Assembly: GCF_947496725.1 (NCBI RefSeq)
Contig: NZ_CANMDS010000002.1
Location: forward strand, 62,001 to 126,000
Reading direction: 5' to 3'
DNA from: an uncultured Dokdonia sp.
GTDB taxonomy: Bacteria; Bacteroidota; Bacteroidia; Flavobacteriales; Flavobacteriaceae
Length of the DNA: 64,000 nt
Part shown: one piece after another, positions 25,131-36,000 of the stretch
Layout: every line of letters begins with the position of its first letter
Position numbering within the stretch: the stretch's first letter is position 1
Position numbers and translations under genes: made by a program
The notes under the pieces: model-generated
Databases searched by the model: none
Seen by the model: only the letters and a program-made list of their open reading frames with translations
Told to the model about the DNA's origin: nothing

Positions 25131-25421
25131 TTACACCTCCAGCATACTTCCTAAAACCACATTCCACTCTTTGATTTCCCAAGAAGAAACAATACCGTTT
25201 TTCACATAAGGGTCTTGTGCCGCAAATGTCTCAACTTGCGATTTGTCTTTTACTTGAAAGATTAACACACCTGTTTCACCAGGATCTTCTGTAGCACCAC
25301 CTAGTAGAAGACTGCCCGCAGCTACAGCTGCTTTTGCAACCTCAAAATGATCTTTGCGGTAGGGCGTTCTTTTCTCTAAATAATTTTCTATAAAAGTATA
25401 TGTAAGGATATAATATTTCAT
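25131..25421 (-). CDS. YciI-family protein
   Basis: The 96-residue protein matches the YciI/YCII ferredoxin-like fold: YYILTYTF at the start, HFEVAKAAVAAGSLLLGG in the middle, and QDPYVKNGIVSSWEIKEW at the end. The conserved Asp (QDPY) is the proposed active-site residue in the family. Enzymatic role is mostly unknown. The gene starts one base after mutB ends, so it is the last gene of the hflX/mut cluster. Confidence 0.85.
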   Translation of the reverse strand: MKYYILTYTFIENYLEKRTPYRKDHFEVAKAAVAAGSLLLGGATEDPGETGVLIFQVKDKSQVETFAAQDPYVKNGIVSSWEIKEWNVVLGSMLEV

Positions 25422-27545
25422 CTAGTCCATCATAATCTCTAGAAGACCTATCGCCGCCTCACTTATTTTTGTTCCAGGCCCAAAAACTGCTGCGGCTCCA
25501 GCCTCAAATAAAAATTCATAATCTTGCTGTGGAATCACTCCTCCTACAATCACCATAATATCTGGTCTTCCTAACGACTTTAGTTCTTCAATTACTTGAG
25601 GAACTAATGTTTTGTGACCAGCAGCAAGTGATGAGACTCCTAGTATGTGCACATCATTTTCTACTGCTTGTTTTGCTGCCTCTTTAGGTGTTTGAAATAG
25701 CGGCCCTATGTCCACATCAAAACCTATATCTGCGTAGCCAGTTGCTACTACTTTGGCGCCACGGTCGTGACCGTCTTGCCCCATTTTGGCAATCATAATT
25801 CTAGGACGACGCCCGTCTTGCGTTGCAAATTGGTTTGCGAGTTGTTGCGCTTTCGCGAAAGCGGAATCTTCTTTCATCTCTTTGCTATATACACCACTAA
25901 AGGATTGTATCTGCGCTTTGTGACGCCCATAAACCTCCTCTAGTGCATCTGAAATTTCTCCTAGGGTTGCTCTTTCTCTAGCTGCTGTAACCGCAAGTGA
26001 TAATAAATTACCATTGCCCTCTCTAGCTGCGTTTGTAAGCGCCTCTAAAGCTTGAGAAACTTTAGCCGAGTCTCTGTCATTTTTGATTTGATCCAGACGC
26101 TTAAGCTGGCCATCACGCACCTTTGTATTATCTACATCAAGTATATCTAGGTGCTCATCTTCTGTAGGTCTGTATTTATTAACTCCTACTATAATATCTT
26201 GACCACTATCTATGCGGGCTTGCTTTCTAGCAGCTGCCTCTTCAATACGCAATTTAGGAATACCAGCTTCTATAGCTTTAGTCATTCCGCCTAGCTCCTC
26301 TACTTCTTGAATGAGCTCCCAGGCTTTATGAGCAATATCATTTGTGAGAGACTCTACATAATAACTACCCGCCCACGGGTCTACGGTTTTTGTAATATGT
26401 GTTTCTTGCTGTAAGAAAATTTGTGTGTTACGAGCAATACGAGCAGAAAAATCTGTAGGCAAGGCAATGGCCTCATCTAGTGCGTTTGTGTGCAAACTCT
26501 GCGTCCCTCCAAAAGCCGCTGCTGCAGCCTCAATAGTTGTGCGAGCAACGTTATTAAATGGATCTTGCTCTGTAAGACTCCAGCCACTAGTCTGACAGTG
26601 CGTTCTCAAGGCAAGAGACTTAGGGTTTTTAGGGTTAAATTGTTTTACAATTTTTGCCCAAAGCATACGTGCCGCACGCATTTTGGCAACTTCCATAAAA
26701 TGATTCATCCCTATTGCCCAAAAGAAAGATAATCTTGGCGCAAAGCTGTCTATATCCATCCCGGCAGCAAGCCCAGTTTTTATATACTCCAACCCATCTG
26801 CTAGGGTGTATGCGAGTTCTATATCACAAGTTGCTCCGGCTTCTTGCATATGATATCCAGAGATTGAGATACTGTTAAATTTAGGCATCTCCTTTGCTGT
26901 ATATTCAAAGATATCTGAGATAATTCTCATAGATGGTGTAGGAGGATATATGTACGTGTTACGCACCATAAATTCCTTAAGAATATCATTTTGGATTGTA
27001 CCCGAAAGTAGTGCCGTATCTACTCCTTGCTCTTGTGCTGCGACTATATAAAATGCCATAATAGGCAATACAGCACCATTCATAGTCATAGAGACAGACA
27101 TCTTATCTAGCGGTATCTGGTCAAAAAGGATTTTCATATCCTCTACCGAGTCTATCGCCACACCTGCCTTACCTACATCTCCTACTACGCGCTCGTGATC
27201 ACTATCATAACCACGGTGTGTTGCGAGATCAAAAGCTACCGAGAGTCCCTTTTGGCCTGCAGCAAGGTTTCTACGATAGAATGCATTACTATCCTCTGCA
27301 GTTGAGAAACCTGCATACTGGCGTATCGTCCAAGGTCTTCTTACGTACATTGTGCTGTAAGGCCCGCGTAAGTTAGGCGCCATACCGGCCACAAAATCTA
27401 AGTGCTCTAGATCTCTAACGTCTTCTGGAGTATAGGTCGATTTTACATCTATCTTTTCGGCAGTGGTTTTTAAAACCACATCTTGTTGAGAACTACTTCT
27501 TACTTGAGCCCCAAGGGTGATATGTTGTACGTCTCTTCTACTCAT
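25422..27545 (-). CDS. mutB: Methylmalonyl-CoA mutase large subunit
   Basis: The 707-residue enzyme has an N-terminal TIM barrel (about 50-555, with [22 protein letters not shown] and [14 protein letters not shown]) and a C-terminal cobalamin-binding domain. The axial His is in [10 protein letters not shown] (His about 593). It interconverts methylmalonyl-CoA and succinyl-CoA, linking propionyl-CoA to the TCA cycle. The palindrome at 25848-25863 encodes AFAKA at about 561-566, exactly in the linker between the two domains. It overlaps the upstream lipoprotein gene by eight bases. Confidence 0.96.
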   Translation of the reverse strand: MSRRDVQHITLGAQVRSSSQQDVVLKTTAEKIDVKSTYTPEDVRDLEHLDFVAGMAPNLRGPYSTMYVRRPWTIRQYAGFSTAEDSNAFYRRNLAAGQKGLSVAFDLATHRGYDSDHERVVGDVGKAGVAIDSVEDMKILFDQIPLDKMSVSMTMNGAVLPIMAFYIVAAQEQGVDTALLSGTIQNDILKEFMVRNTYIYPPTPSMRIISDIFEYTAKEMPKFNSISISGYHMQEAGATCDIELAYTLADGLEYIKTGLAAGMDIDSFAPRLSFFWAIGMNHFMEVAKMRAARMLWAKIVKQFNPKNPKSLALRTHCQTSGWSLTEQDPFNNVARTTIEAAAAAFGGTQSLHTNALDEAIALPTDFSARIARNTQIFLQQETHITKTVDPWAGSYYVESLTNDIAHKAWELIQEVEELGGMTKAIEAGIPKLRIEEAAARKQARIDSGQDIIVGVNKYRPTEDEHLDILDVDNTKVRDGQLKRLDQIKNDRDSAKVSQALEALTNAAREGNGNLLSLAVTAARERATLGEISDALEEVYGRHKAQIQSFSGVYSKEMKEDSAFAKAQQLANQFATQDGRRPRIMIAKMGQDGHDRGAKVVATGYADIGFDVDIGPLFQTPKEAAKQAVENDVHILGVSSLAAGHKTLVPQVIEELKSLGRPDIMVIVGGVIPQQDYEFLFEAGAAAVFGPGTKISEAAIGLLEIMMD
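25848..25863. repeat. Palindrome CGCTTTCGCGAAAGCG, exact, coding copy
   Basis: AFAKA frame, in the interdomain linker of methylmalonyl-CoA mutase. Confidence 0.95.
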
Positions 27546-28131
27546 TACTTTCTTGCGCTACTTGCGCTACTGGCGCAAGATGTTGATAAAATGCATCTAG
27601 TGCCACATAGAGCGAAGTGACTCTTTGATCTTTTGCTTGTCTCCCAAAATTACGCATACGTGAGTTAAACAATTTTGGGTTCATAGTATTAGTCTCTACA
27701 AGGGCATTTATAGTGGTAGACAGATCTTTATCTTCCATATTATTTATAACACACTGCACTGCAGGATGCTTATAGTTAAGATTACTAGTGCCTCCATCTT
27801 CAAGCAAAATATTGCGAGCCAGTAATTCTTTATAAATAGTAATCGAGTGACTTGTTGCAACTCTGTCAAACTCTGCTGTACCCGTAAAACCTACATACAA
27901 GTAGCGACCGTAAGCGCTATTTAAAATTTTTGCCTCTGGATCATATGCCTCTGTAATATCTTGTTCAAATTGATATAACGCCTCGTTAAGCAACGCGCTA
28001 TCTTCATCACCACAGGTAGTTATACTTTCTTTTTCTGAATGTTGTAGTGCAAATTCTTTCTTGTTGTCACAAGACATTAAGCTTACAGACAAAAGGAGAA
28101 TCACTACTACTAGTTGATTTATTTTTATCAT
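27538..28131 (-). CDS. Lipoprotein of unknown function between the two mutase genes
   Basis: The 197-residue protein has a lipoprotein signal (lipobox LMSC, Cys about 21). The mature part is mostly helical and contains two further Cys (TTCGDED and VQCVINN) that could form a disulfide. No family recognised. Its start lies two bases after the mutA stop and its end overlaps the mutB start, so it is tightly embedded between genes for two subunits of one cytoplasmic enzyme. The reason for that arrangement is unclear. Confidence 0.7.
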   Translation of the reverse strand: MIKINQLVVVILLLSVSLMSCDNKKEFALQHSEKESITTCGDEDSALLNEALYQFEQDITEAYDPEAKILNSAYGRYLYVGFTGTAEFDRVATSHSITIYKELLARNILLEDGGTSNLNYKHPAVQCVINNMEDKDLSTTINALVETNTMNPKLFNSRMRNFGRQAKDQRVTSLYVALDAFYQHLAPVAQVAQESNE

Positions 28132-28133
28132 AT

Positions 28134-29489
28134 CTACTCAGTTTTAAGACGCTCTTTTTCGACAGTTTCTGCGAGACGTCTCATTATTATAGGTTCGATT
28201 ATTGTTTTACGTGGGTTTATTTTTACAAAAGGATATAACTCAAGATTATCCTTCATCTTATCATCTTGATTAGGATGCTTGTTAGTTCCTAATAAAGTAA
28301 TGACTCCCTCATCAAAAAGCTGCTGCTCTCTAGTTGCGCTTTCTTTAATCTTACGCTGTACGGTTCCGTCTTTGAGTTGTTTTAACAAACCGCCATTGCG
28401 CTCTATATCTTTAAATAGCGTAAGTGCTTTTTCCGCTAGCTGATGAGTAAGCTCCTCAACATAGTAAGATCCATCTGCAGCATTTTGCACAGCGTCAAAA
28501 TAGCTTTCTTCTTTAAGCACTATTAACTGATTACGAGATATGCGCTGTCCAAAATCATTTGTTTTATGATACAACGCATCGTAAGGCATATTTACCACCC
28601 AGTCTGCTCCTCCTAAAACTGCGCTCATACACTCTGTAGTGGTACGCAACATATTAGTATTATAGTCGTAAATAGTTTTATTTCTACGGCTGGGGTGCGC
28701 TACGATTTTAATTGCTGTGTCTTGATAAGAAAAAGCACTTAAAACAGTTTGTGCTAATTCTCTTAATGCTCTAAGCTTTGCAATTTCAAAAAAGTAATTT
28801 GTACCTACACTTACCTCTACAACTACTTCCTCCAGTTTAAGATTTTCTTGCTCGCAAAAGTTTAAATACTCAGCCAGTTGTGCCATACCGTATGCCAGTT
28901 GCTGGATCATAGTTGCCCCAGCATTCTGATAAAGTGTAGTGTCTATTGTAAATGGTGACGTTGCTTCTTGTATAACTTCTTTAAAGTCTTGATGATCCTT
29001 ATTGAGGTTTGTAAACCAGTTACCATCTAAAGCAAGATGGTTAATGATATCTAGCTTAACTACGAGCTCATACTTATCACTATATCGATATAGCTCCTTG
29101 TAAAATTGTGCGTCTAAAAATGACAGATCAAAATACAAAGGCACCGAGGCATCACTAAGGGTTGTAAATAATGCAGCTATATCAAAAGGTTTATTGGCTT
29201 GAAAATAAACAGCTTCTACACCATTTGTTATAGCACTATTTGCCGTCTCTGCAGACTGTACTGCTTGATTTATAAAAATTTTCTCTCCTATAAACCACTG
29301 CTTAGGTAATGGTATTGCCGGTGTTTTTTTTACCTCATCTTTATGGTAAAAAGGACGTACGTGTATACCCTCTAAACTCTGCCAGACAAGCGTCTTATTA
29401 TAATCTGCACCCTTAAGATCAAACTGTATTTTCTGTTTGTATGCTTTTGCAGATACTGGATCAAATTCTGAAAATAAACTAGTCTTCAT
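28134..29489 (-). CDS. mutA: Methylmalonyl-CoA mutase small subunit, short form
   Basis: The 451-residue protein matches the non-catalytic mutase subunit barrel: FDLKGADYNKTLVWQSLEGIHVRPFYH at the start, then EVSVGTNYFFEIAKLRALREL and GADWVVNMPYDALYH. It ends after about one TIM barrel and lacks the degenerate cobalamin-like domain of the longer (about 640 residue) Propionibacterium subunit. It pairs with mutB. Its start overlaps the ftsB end by 11 bases. Confidence 0.88.
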   Translation of the reverse strand: MKTSLFSEFDPVSAKAYKQKIQFDLKGADYNKTLVWQSLEGIHVRPFYHKDEVKKTPAIPLPKQWFIGEKIFINQAVQSAETANSAITNGVEAVYFQANKPFDIAALFTTLSDASVPLYFDLSFLDAQFYKELYRYSDKYELVVKLDIINHLALDGNWFTNLNKDHQDFKEVIQEATSPFTIDTTLYQNAGATMIQQLAYGMAQLAEYLNFCEQENLKLEEVVVEVSVGTNYFFEIAKLRALRELAQTVLSAFSYQDTAIKIVAHPSRRNKTIYDYNTNMLRTTTECMSAVLGGADWVVNMPYDALYHKTNDFGQRISRNQLIVLKEESYFDAVQNAADGSYYVEELTHQLAEKALTLFKDIERNGGLLKQLKDGTVQRKIKESATREQQLFDEGVITLLGTNKHPNQDDKMKDNLELYPFVKINPRKTIIEPIIMRRLAETVEKERLKTE

Positions 29490-29811
29490 TTTCCTGTTTT
29501 AAACTATCTTGATATTCAATAATGTAAATCTCCTCGTTATCCTTTTTCATAAGATATTCTTCACGAGCAAACCGCTCTAAACCTGCGCTATCTTTGAGCT
29601 GTAGTATTTGAGCATTATCCTTTGAAATTTCGTTTTTAAAATAATCACGGTTACCCTTTAACTTATCTCGCTCTTGGTTAAGCTCTCTATGTAATAGGTA
29701 TGAACTCCCGTCAAAAAACAGCATCCAGATTAAGAAAATGATGGTAATGAGTAAATATTTATTACTCAATACTCTAAACCATTTTTTTTGCCTCAGCTCT
29801 TTGACACCCAT
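29479..29811 (-). CDS. ftsB: Septum formation initiator protein FtsB/DivIC
   Basis: The 110-residue bitopic membrane protein has a short cytoplasmic N terminus, one membrane helix (YLLITIIFLIWMLFFDG, about 19-35) and a periplasmic coiled coil (about 40-75). It ends in the typical LERFAREEYLMKKDNEEIYIIEY motif. FtsB/DivIC joins the divisome with FtsL and FtsQ. The gene sits between udk and mutA and overlaps mutA. Confidence 0.88.
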   Translation of the reverse strand: MGVKELRQKKWFRVLSNKYLLITIIFLIWMLFFDGSSYLLHRELNQERDKLKGNRDYFKNEISKDNAQILQLKDSAGLERFAREEYLMKKDNEEIYIIEYQDSLKQENED

Positions 29812-29832
29812 TGTAGTAAATATAGTAAAACC

Positions 29833-30441
29833 TTAATTTAAACGTTCGTTTATAATGCTTCGTACAATATCTACAGCAACAGTATTATACCTATTGTTTG
29901 GTATAATAATATCTGCAAATTCTTTAGTAGGCTCAATAAACTGCTGGTGCATAGGCTTAAGCGTGGTTTGATACCTATTAAGCACTTCATCTAAGTCTCT
30001 ACCGCGCTCTGCAATATCTCTCTTGAGACGACGTATTAATCGCTCATCACTATCTGCGTGTACAAAAACCTTGATATCAAATAGATTTCTAATAGCAGGA
30101 TCTGTAAGTATAAGGATACCCTCCACCACCATTACATTAGTAGGCGTGGTAAGCACCGTTTCTTCTGTACGGTTATGTGCAACAAATGAATATACTGGTT
30201 GTAATATGTTCCTTCCTTCTTTAAGTTCTTTGAGATGTTGACACAGCAATGGAAAATCTATCGCATTAGGGTGATCAAAGTTTACTTTCTTTCTTTCCTC
30301 CATAGAGAGGCTAGAAAGATCTTTATAATATGAGTCTTGGGAGATAACCGTTACCTGTCCTTCTGGAAGGTCTGAAACTATCTGATCTACTACGGTAGTT
30401 TTTCCACTACCGGTACCTCCACCTATACCTATTATGAGCAT
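29833..30441 (-). CDS. udk: Uridine kinase
   Basis: The 202-residue enzyme has a Walker A motif GIGGGTGSGKTTVVDQI (about 5-21). It also has SQDSYYKDLSSLS, FDHPNAIDFPLL, then VVEGILIL and RLIRRLKRDIAERGRDL, all typical of uridine/cytidine kinase. It phosphorylates uridine and cytidine in pyrimidine salvage. It follows hflX and precedes ftsB by 21 bases in the same orientation. Confidence 0.95.
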   Translation of the reverse strand: MLIIGIGGGTGSGKTTVVDQIVSDLPEGQVTVISQDSYYKDLSSLSMEERKKVNFDHPNAIDFPLLCQHLKELKEGRNILQPVYSFVAHNRTEETVLTTPTNVMVVEGILILTDPAIRNLFDIKVFVHADSDERLIRRLKRDIAERGRDLDEVLNRYQTTLKPMHQQFIEPTKEFADIIIPNNRYNTVAVDIVRSIINERLN

Positions 30442-30466
30442 AATTGTAATTGTGTTGTTTTAAGTA

Positions 30467-30482
30467 CGCTTTTGCGAAAGCG
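30467..30482. repeat. Palindrome variant (one internal change), intergenic copy
   Basis: CGCTTTTGCGAAAGCG, nine bases from the hflX stop codon, between hflX and udk. Confidence 0.8.
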
Positions 30483-30491
30483 TTATTCTTT

Positions 30492-31718
30492 TTATTCCTC
30501 TTCTTGTCCGTATTGATCTATATACTCTGGGTATAAAAACTCATTGTATGGAAAACGTGTTACGTGTATCTCTCTCACGCGCTCGTATACCTTCTTTCTA
30601 AAGGAATCAAAGTTGTTTTTATTAAGCGCCGAAATGAATATCGCATCACCATTAGTGCGTGACATCCAGGTCTCCTTCCACTCATCTAGTGAGTAGTGAG
30701 CACCGGTGCGCTCTACCATAAGATCATCATCATCATAAGCCTCTGCCTTATATGCGTCAATTTTATTAAAGACCATAAGCGTGGGTTTATCCATACTTTT
30801 TATCTCATCAAGAATCTTATTTACGGCATTAATATGATCTTCAAACTGTGGGTGTGAGATATCTACCACGTGCAATAATAAGTCTGCCTCGCGCACCTCA
30901 TCTAGCGTACTCTTAAAAGAGTCTACTAGTTGTGTAGGTAACTTTCTTATAAACCCAACGGTATCTGATAGTAAGAATGGTAAATTACCTATTACCACCT
31001 TACGCACAGTAGTATCTAGAGTTGCAAAGAGTTTATTTTCGGCAAACACCTTACTCTTGCTTATCACATTCATAAGAGTACTTTTACCCACATTTGTATA
31101 TCCTACAAGGGCTACTCTCACCAGTGCACCACGGTTACCACGTTGTGTAGACATTTGCTTGTCTATGGTTTTCATTTTCTTTTTGAGCAGGGTGATGCGG
31201 TCACGTACGATACGTCTATCTGTCTCAATTTCTGTCTCTCCAGGACCACGCATACCTATACCTCCACGCTGGCGCTCAAGGTGTGTCCATAAACCTACTA
31301 GACGTGGTAAGAGATACTCATACTGGGCAAGTTCTACCTGCGTACGTGCATAACTAGTTTGTGCTCGTTGTGCAAAAATATCTAGTATGAGATATGTACG
31401 ATCTACAATCTTACACTTAAGTAGTGCCTCAATGTTGCGCTGCTGTCCCGGTGTAAGCTCGTCGTCAAAAATGACCGTACCTACATCGTGCTGCTCTACA
31501 TAAGCAGCTACGTCTTCCATCTTACCTGTCCCAATAAAAGTTTTAGGGTTAGGACGTTCCAATTTTTGACTAAAACGCTTGAGAACCTCTGCTCCTGCCG
31601 TGTAGGCCAGAAACTCGAGCTCATCAAGGTATTCTGTCATTTTTTCGTGCGTTTGTTTTTGGGTTACAAGCCCTACAAGAATGCACTTTTCATATTCTAT
31701 TTTTTCAACTTCCAGCAT
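30492..31718 (-). CDS. hflX: GTPase HflX
   Basis: The 408-residue protein has the HflX N-terminal domain (LVGLVTQKQTHEKMTEYLDEL, AGAEVLKRFSQKL, GTGKMEDV). A helical linker with GGIGMRGPGETEIETDRR follows. The G domain has GYTNVGKSTLMN (G1), DTVGFIRKLPT (G3) and NKID (G4). HflX splits stalled or hibernating ribosomes. A -7 promoter element ends only five bases before the ATG, suggesting a leaderless mRNA. The N-terminal sequence fits the family from the first codon, so a later start is unlikely. Confidence 0.95.
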   Translation of the reverse strand: MLEVEKIEYEKCILVGLVTQKQTHEKMTEYLDELEFLAYTAGAEVLKRFSQKLERPNPKTFIGTGKMEDVAAYVEQHDVGTVIFDDELTPGQQRNIEALLKCKIVDRTYLILDIFAQRAQTSYARTQVELAQYEYLLPRLVGLWTHLERQRGGIGMRGPGETEIETDRRIVRDRITLLKKKMKTIDKQMSTQRGNRGALVRVALVGYTNVGKSTLMNVISKSKVFAENKLFATLDTTVRKVVIGNLPFLLSDTVGFIRKLPTQLVDSFKSTLDEVREADLLLHVVDISHPQFEDHINAVNKILDEIKSMDKPTLMVFNKIDAYKAEAYDDDDLMVERTGAHYSLDEWKETWMSRTNGDAIFISALNKNNFDSFRKKVYERVREIHVTRFPYNEFLYPEYIDQYGQEEE

Positions 31719-31723
31719 ATTTA

Positions 31724-31731
31724 CAAAGGTA
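31724..31731 (-). promoter_or_regulatory. -7 promoter element of hflX
   Basis: TACCTTTG on the - strand, ending five bases before the hflX ATG. Confidence 0.5.
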
Positions 31732-31787
31732 GCAAATGGATTGCAGTCTTTTTGACTAAATTGTGGGTCTCATAGATACTGTTTAAT

Positions 31788-32774
31788 ATGGAGGATACAT
31801 CCGCTTTCGCGAAAGCGCCAACCAAAAAAATAAAATGTGCCATAGGTTTTTACAATCTTGAAAACCTTTTTGACACAAAAAATGACCCCGCAATACTAGA
31901 TGATGACTTTACACCAGGTGGTTTTAAAGAATGGAACAATTATAAGTTTGATAAAAAAATTAAAAAACTTTCTAAAGTAATCTCAAAAATAGGAAAGGGT
32001 GATACCGGCACCTCACCGAGTTTACTAGGGGTAGCAGAAGTGGAAAACAAAGCGGTATTACAATCACTTATTAAAACAGATCGTCTTGAAGATGAAGGGT
32101 ATGATATCATACATTATGACTCTCCAGACGAGCGTGGTATAGATGTAGGGCTACTATATAAAAAGAAAGACTTTGCGGTACATAAAAGCGAGGCGATTAC
32201 ATTATACCTAGAGACAGAAGAGGGAGATCGCGACTTTACCAGAGACATTTTATATGTGCAAGGCAACTTGCTAGGTACAGAGGTGCACATACTGGTAAAT
32301 CACTGGCCATCTAGACGTAAAGGAGCAAATGAAACCTCACAAAAACGTATTACTGCCGCAAAGAAAAATCGCAAAATCATAGATAATCTTGTCGCTCAAA
32401 AACCAGATGCAAGAATAATCGTTATGGGTGACTTTAACGATGGCCCACATAGCGAAAGCATAAAAGTACACCTAGCCAAAACTGATTTTTATAATCCGAT
32501 GCTTTATCTAGGCACGAGATATGAAGGGAGCCTTAATTATAACTATGAGTGGTTCATATTTGATCAGATTCTCTTTTCAAATAATTTTGTAAGAATCTAT
32601 GATAACGAGCTCTTGTATGAAAGGTCAGACATCTATAATGACTTCTATCTTACTGAATATGATGGAAAGTATAAGGGCAACCCCTTTAGAACTTACGCTG
32701 GAAAAAAATACCTAGGCGGGTATAGTGATCACTTCCCAGTCTATACAATATTAACTGCAACTGTTAAAGTATAG
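31788..32774 (+). CDS. Endonuclease/exonuclease/phosphatase family protein, cytoplasmic
   Basis: The 328-residue protein matches the EEP fold: FYNLENLFDT, LLGVAEVENKAVL (catalytic Glu), HYDSPDERGIDVGLLY, VNHWPSRR, VMGDFNDGP and SDHFPVY (catalytic Asp-His). Family members cut nucleic acids or phosphodiesters using Mg2+. It is clearly paralogous to the secreted protein at 44344-45396 but has no signal peptide, so it should act in the cytoplasm. The palindrome encodes AFAKA at residues 6-10, close to the position of the copy in the paralogue. An imperfect hairpin (32806-32827) follows the gene. Confidence 0.85.
   Translation: MEDTSAFAKAPTKKIKCAIGFYNLENLFDTKNDPAILDDDFTPGGFKEWNNYKFDKKIKKLSKVISKIGKGDTGTSPSLLGVAEVENKAVLQSLIKTDRLEDEGYDIIHYDSPDERGIDVGLLYKKKDFAVHKSEAITLYLETEEGDRDFTRDILYVQGNLLGTEVHILVNHWPSRRKGANETSQKRITAAKKNRKIIDNLVAQKPDARIIVMGDFNDGPHSESIKVHLAKTDFYNPMLYLGTRYEGSLNYNYEWFIFDQILFSNNFVRIYDNELLYERSDIYNDFYLTEYDGKYKGNPFRTYAGKKYLGGYSDHFPVYTILTATVKV
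31802..31817. repeat. Palindrome CGCTTTCGCGAAAGCG, exact, coding copy
   Basis: AFAKA frame, residues 6-10 of the cytoplasmic EEP-family protein. Confidence 0.95.
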
Positions 32775-33008
32775 ATTTTACTGAGTAAGAAAGTAGTCAC
32801 TCATCGGATATATGAAGTATTATATCCAATATTTTTGTTAATCTTTTGAAGATTATATTGTTTGTTGCACTTTAGCGGTGTATATAATTTAGCTTTTTGA
32901 AGTTTTTATTACATAATACACAAGGATTTTTACCTTGTCTTATGCTATTACCAATTTCAAGTAGCTTATCTCTATGCACTGCTATAATCTCACGACAAAC
33001 CCAATCAA

Positions 33009-36000
33009 ATGAAGAGACTTTTACTTTCCCTACTTTGGCTTATCCCTTCGGCACTGTTTGCACAAATTACCATAGACGAAACACTTACAACACAACAACT
33101 CGTAGAAGACATCCTCATAAACGCATCTTGTGCTGGAACTGAGAATTTCATACAGAGCACGGGTACAGACTTTGCTTCTGTTAATGGTGTTGGTTCTTTT
33201 GAAGCAAATGGTACTAACTTCCCTTTTGAAGCTGGGATTGTGCTAAGTTCTGGAAGCGTATCTACAGCACCAGGACCTAACCTCACTACACAAAGCAACG
33301 GAGGAACAGCGTGGCCAGGAGACGCAGACTTAGAAAACTTTACTGGTGCAACGGCAACAAATAATGCTTCATTCATACAATTTGACTTCACACCTTTTAC
33401 TGAGCAATTGAGTTTTGATTTTCTGATGGCTTCAGAAGAATATAATCAAAATTTTGAGTGCACATTTACAGATGCATTTGCATTTATCTTAACTGATAAT
33501 GATACTGGCACCTCTGTAAATCTAGCAGTGCTTCCAGGTACAAACACTCCTATAGAGGTTACAAACATACGACCTGAAGTCCCTAATAGTTGTGCAGCTA
33601 TAAATGAAGAATTTTTTGGACAGTACAACTTCCTTCCTTTTAATGATGAAAACACAGCTGCAACAAATTTTAATGGTCAAACTGTCGAGCTTACAGCATC
33701 TACCACAGTAGTACCAGGAAACTCATACACCATAAAACTCGTTGTAGCAGATCAAACAGATAGTCTCTTTGATATTGCGGTATTTATTGAGGCTGGTAGT
33801 TTTAACGTTACAAATACAGATCTAGGTGAAGATTTACTTGTTGAAAACGGTCTTGCCTCTTGTGAAGGAGATCCAGTTACTCTAGATGCAACAGATCCAG
33901 ATGCAGAAACTTATACTTGGTTGCTTAATGACGTAGTTATAGCTGGCGAAACATCATCAACACTAGTTGTTACTGAGCCTGGAGAATATAGCGTAGTAGT
34001 AACTCTTACAGATTTACCAGATTGTGAAGTAAGAGACGATATAACAGTAGAGTTTATTTCTGAACCTGCAGTAAACATAGAAGACTTTACATCGTGTGCT
34101 GGAGAAACCGAAACTCTAGATACAGGCTTACCTGCTGGCACGACCACATTTGTTTGGAGTCTAGATGGAACTGTCATAACAGGTGAAACTGGACCGTCAA
34201 TAAGCGCGACAGAATCAGGAACATACACAGTACAAGCTATTTTTGATGCTGGATGTACCTATACAGATGATGCTATTGCTACTTTTAATGTCGCTCCTAT
34301 TGTAGACCTTGGGGAAGACATAAATAGTTGCCTTGAAGATGCTGTCACTCTTGATGGGTCCCCAACTAACGTAGATCCATCTACCTCTACTTATGAATGG
34401 TTTTTAAATGGAACTCTTATAGCGGGAGAGACCTCTGCTACTTTAGAAGCTACAGCTCCAGGAGCATATGAGGTTTTTGTCACTTTTGAAGGATGTATTG
34501 GGACCGATACATTAACAATTAATCAAGCAAACGAGGATGGCTCTAGTTGTAATGTAAATGATTTGTGCCCAGATGCCTTACCACTGGTATGTGGTGACAT
34601 TGTAACAGGAACAACTGTAGGATCTACCTCAACTGATGAGCCTGGAACTTGTGGAACAGGTCCTGGAGCTCCAGGAAACTATTATACATTTACTGGAACA
34701 GGAGAGCTTATACAACTAGCAATGTGTAACTCTACATATGACACAAAACTTCAAGTATTTACAGGCACTTGTGACGCCTTAACTTGTGTAGGTGGAAATG
34801 ACGATTCTTGCGGACTACAATCTGAAGTGGACTTTCTATCTGAAGAAGGTGTTGAATATACAATTTATGTATTTGGCTTTGGAACAAGTGTAGGTGATTA
34901 TGAACTAACCGTTACTTGCATTGAAGCACCACAAGGATGCCTAGATGCCGAAGAGGTTGTTTGTGGGGACGTAATTTCTGGCACAATAGTAGGCGCGCCA
35001 GCAACAGATGTTCCATTAGAAAATTGCGGCAACATAACAACTGGTGATTCTCCTGGGGTATGGTTTACATTTACAGGCACTGGTGAAAGCACAGAATTCA
35101 GCCTTCTAAATTCAAGCTTTGACACTGGTATTCAGATATATTCTGGAACCTGTGAAGAGCTTATTTGTGAAGAAGGTAATGATGACTTCGGTACAGTAGA
35201 GCAATCAAAAGTAGATTTCATAACTACAACAGGAACTGAATATCTTATTTACATTTATGGAGAAGATGGTGCTACAGGTGATTTTGAATTATCAATACAA
35301 TGTAACCCACCAGCCTCTTGTGAAGACATAGAACCATTATGTAGTCAAGAAGGTCTCATATTTGAAAACACCTCTGACGGCTCATCTGCTCAAGATGGGA
35401 TTGATTATGAGTGTTTATTTTCTCAACCTAACCCAAATTGGTTTTACCTTGAAATAGGTCAAGAAGGAGATATCGATTTAGAAATTGTTCAAAACACCGC
35501 TTTTGACGCAGATGGGAATCCAGTAGGAAATGAACTAGATGTAGATTTTATTGCCTGGGGACCATTTGATAGTCCAGATAATGCTTGTGACAACTTAAAC
35601 CCAAGTACAAGTGTAGATTGTAGTTTCTCAGCCGCGGCAATTGAAACATTTACAATTCCTAATGCACAAGTCGGGGAGGTTTATATACTTCTCATTACAA
35701 ATTTTAATGGGTCAAGCGGATTTATAAGTGTAGGTCAAACTGGCGGTGATGGAAATACCAACTGTGGTATTGTATGTCCAGATTTTGACATAGACCTAGG
35801 AGGTGATCAGTCTGTGTGTGATGAAACCTCTATAGAGCTTACTGCCGTTCTCTCTGGAAGCAACACTACAAATCCTACTTATGAATGGAGTACTGGTGAG
35901 ACAACATCATCAATCACTGTTACTGAAACAGGAGTATATGAAGTAATTGTAACCGTAGACGGATGTTCTGAAAGTCAGATTGTAAATATTGACTTTGGGG

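Noticed and set aside
32806-32827. Inverted repeat GGATATA...TATATCC after the EEP gene
   Set aside because: AT-rich, eight-base loop and only a weak T stretch; could be a terminator but too weak to list as one.
34560-35310. Possible DNA-level tandem repeat in the adhesin gene
   Set aside because: The repetition is at protein level; the DNA has diverged well beyond a simple repeat.
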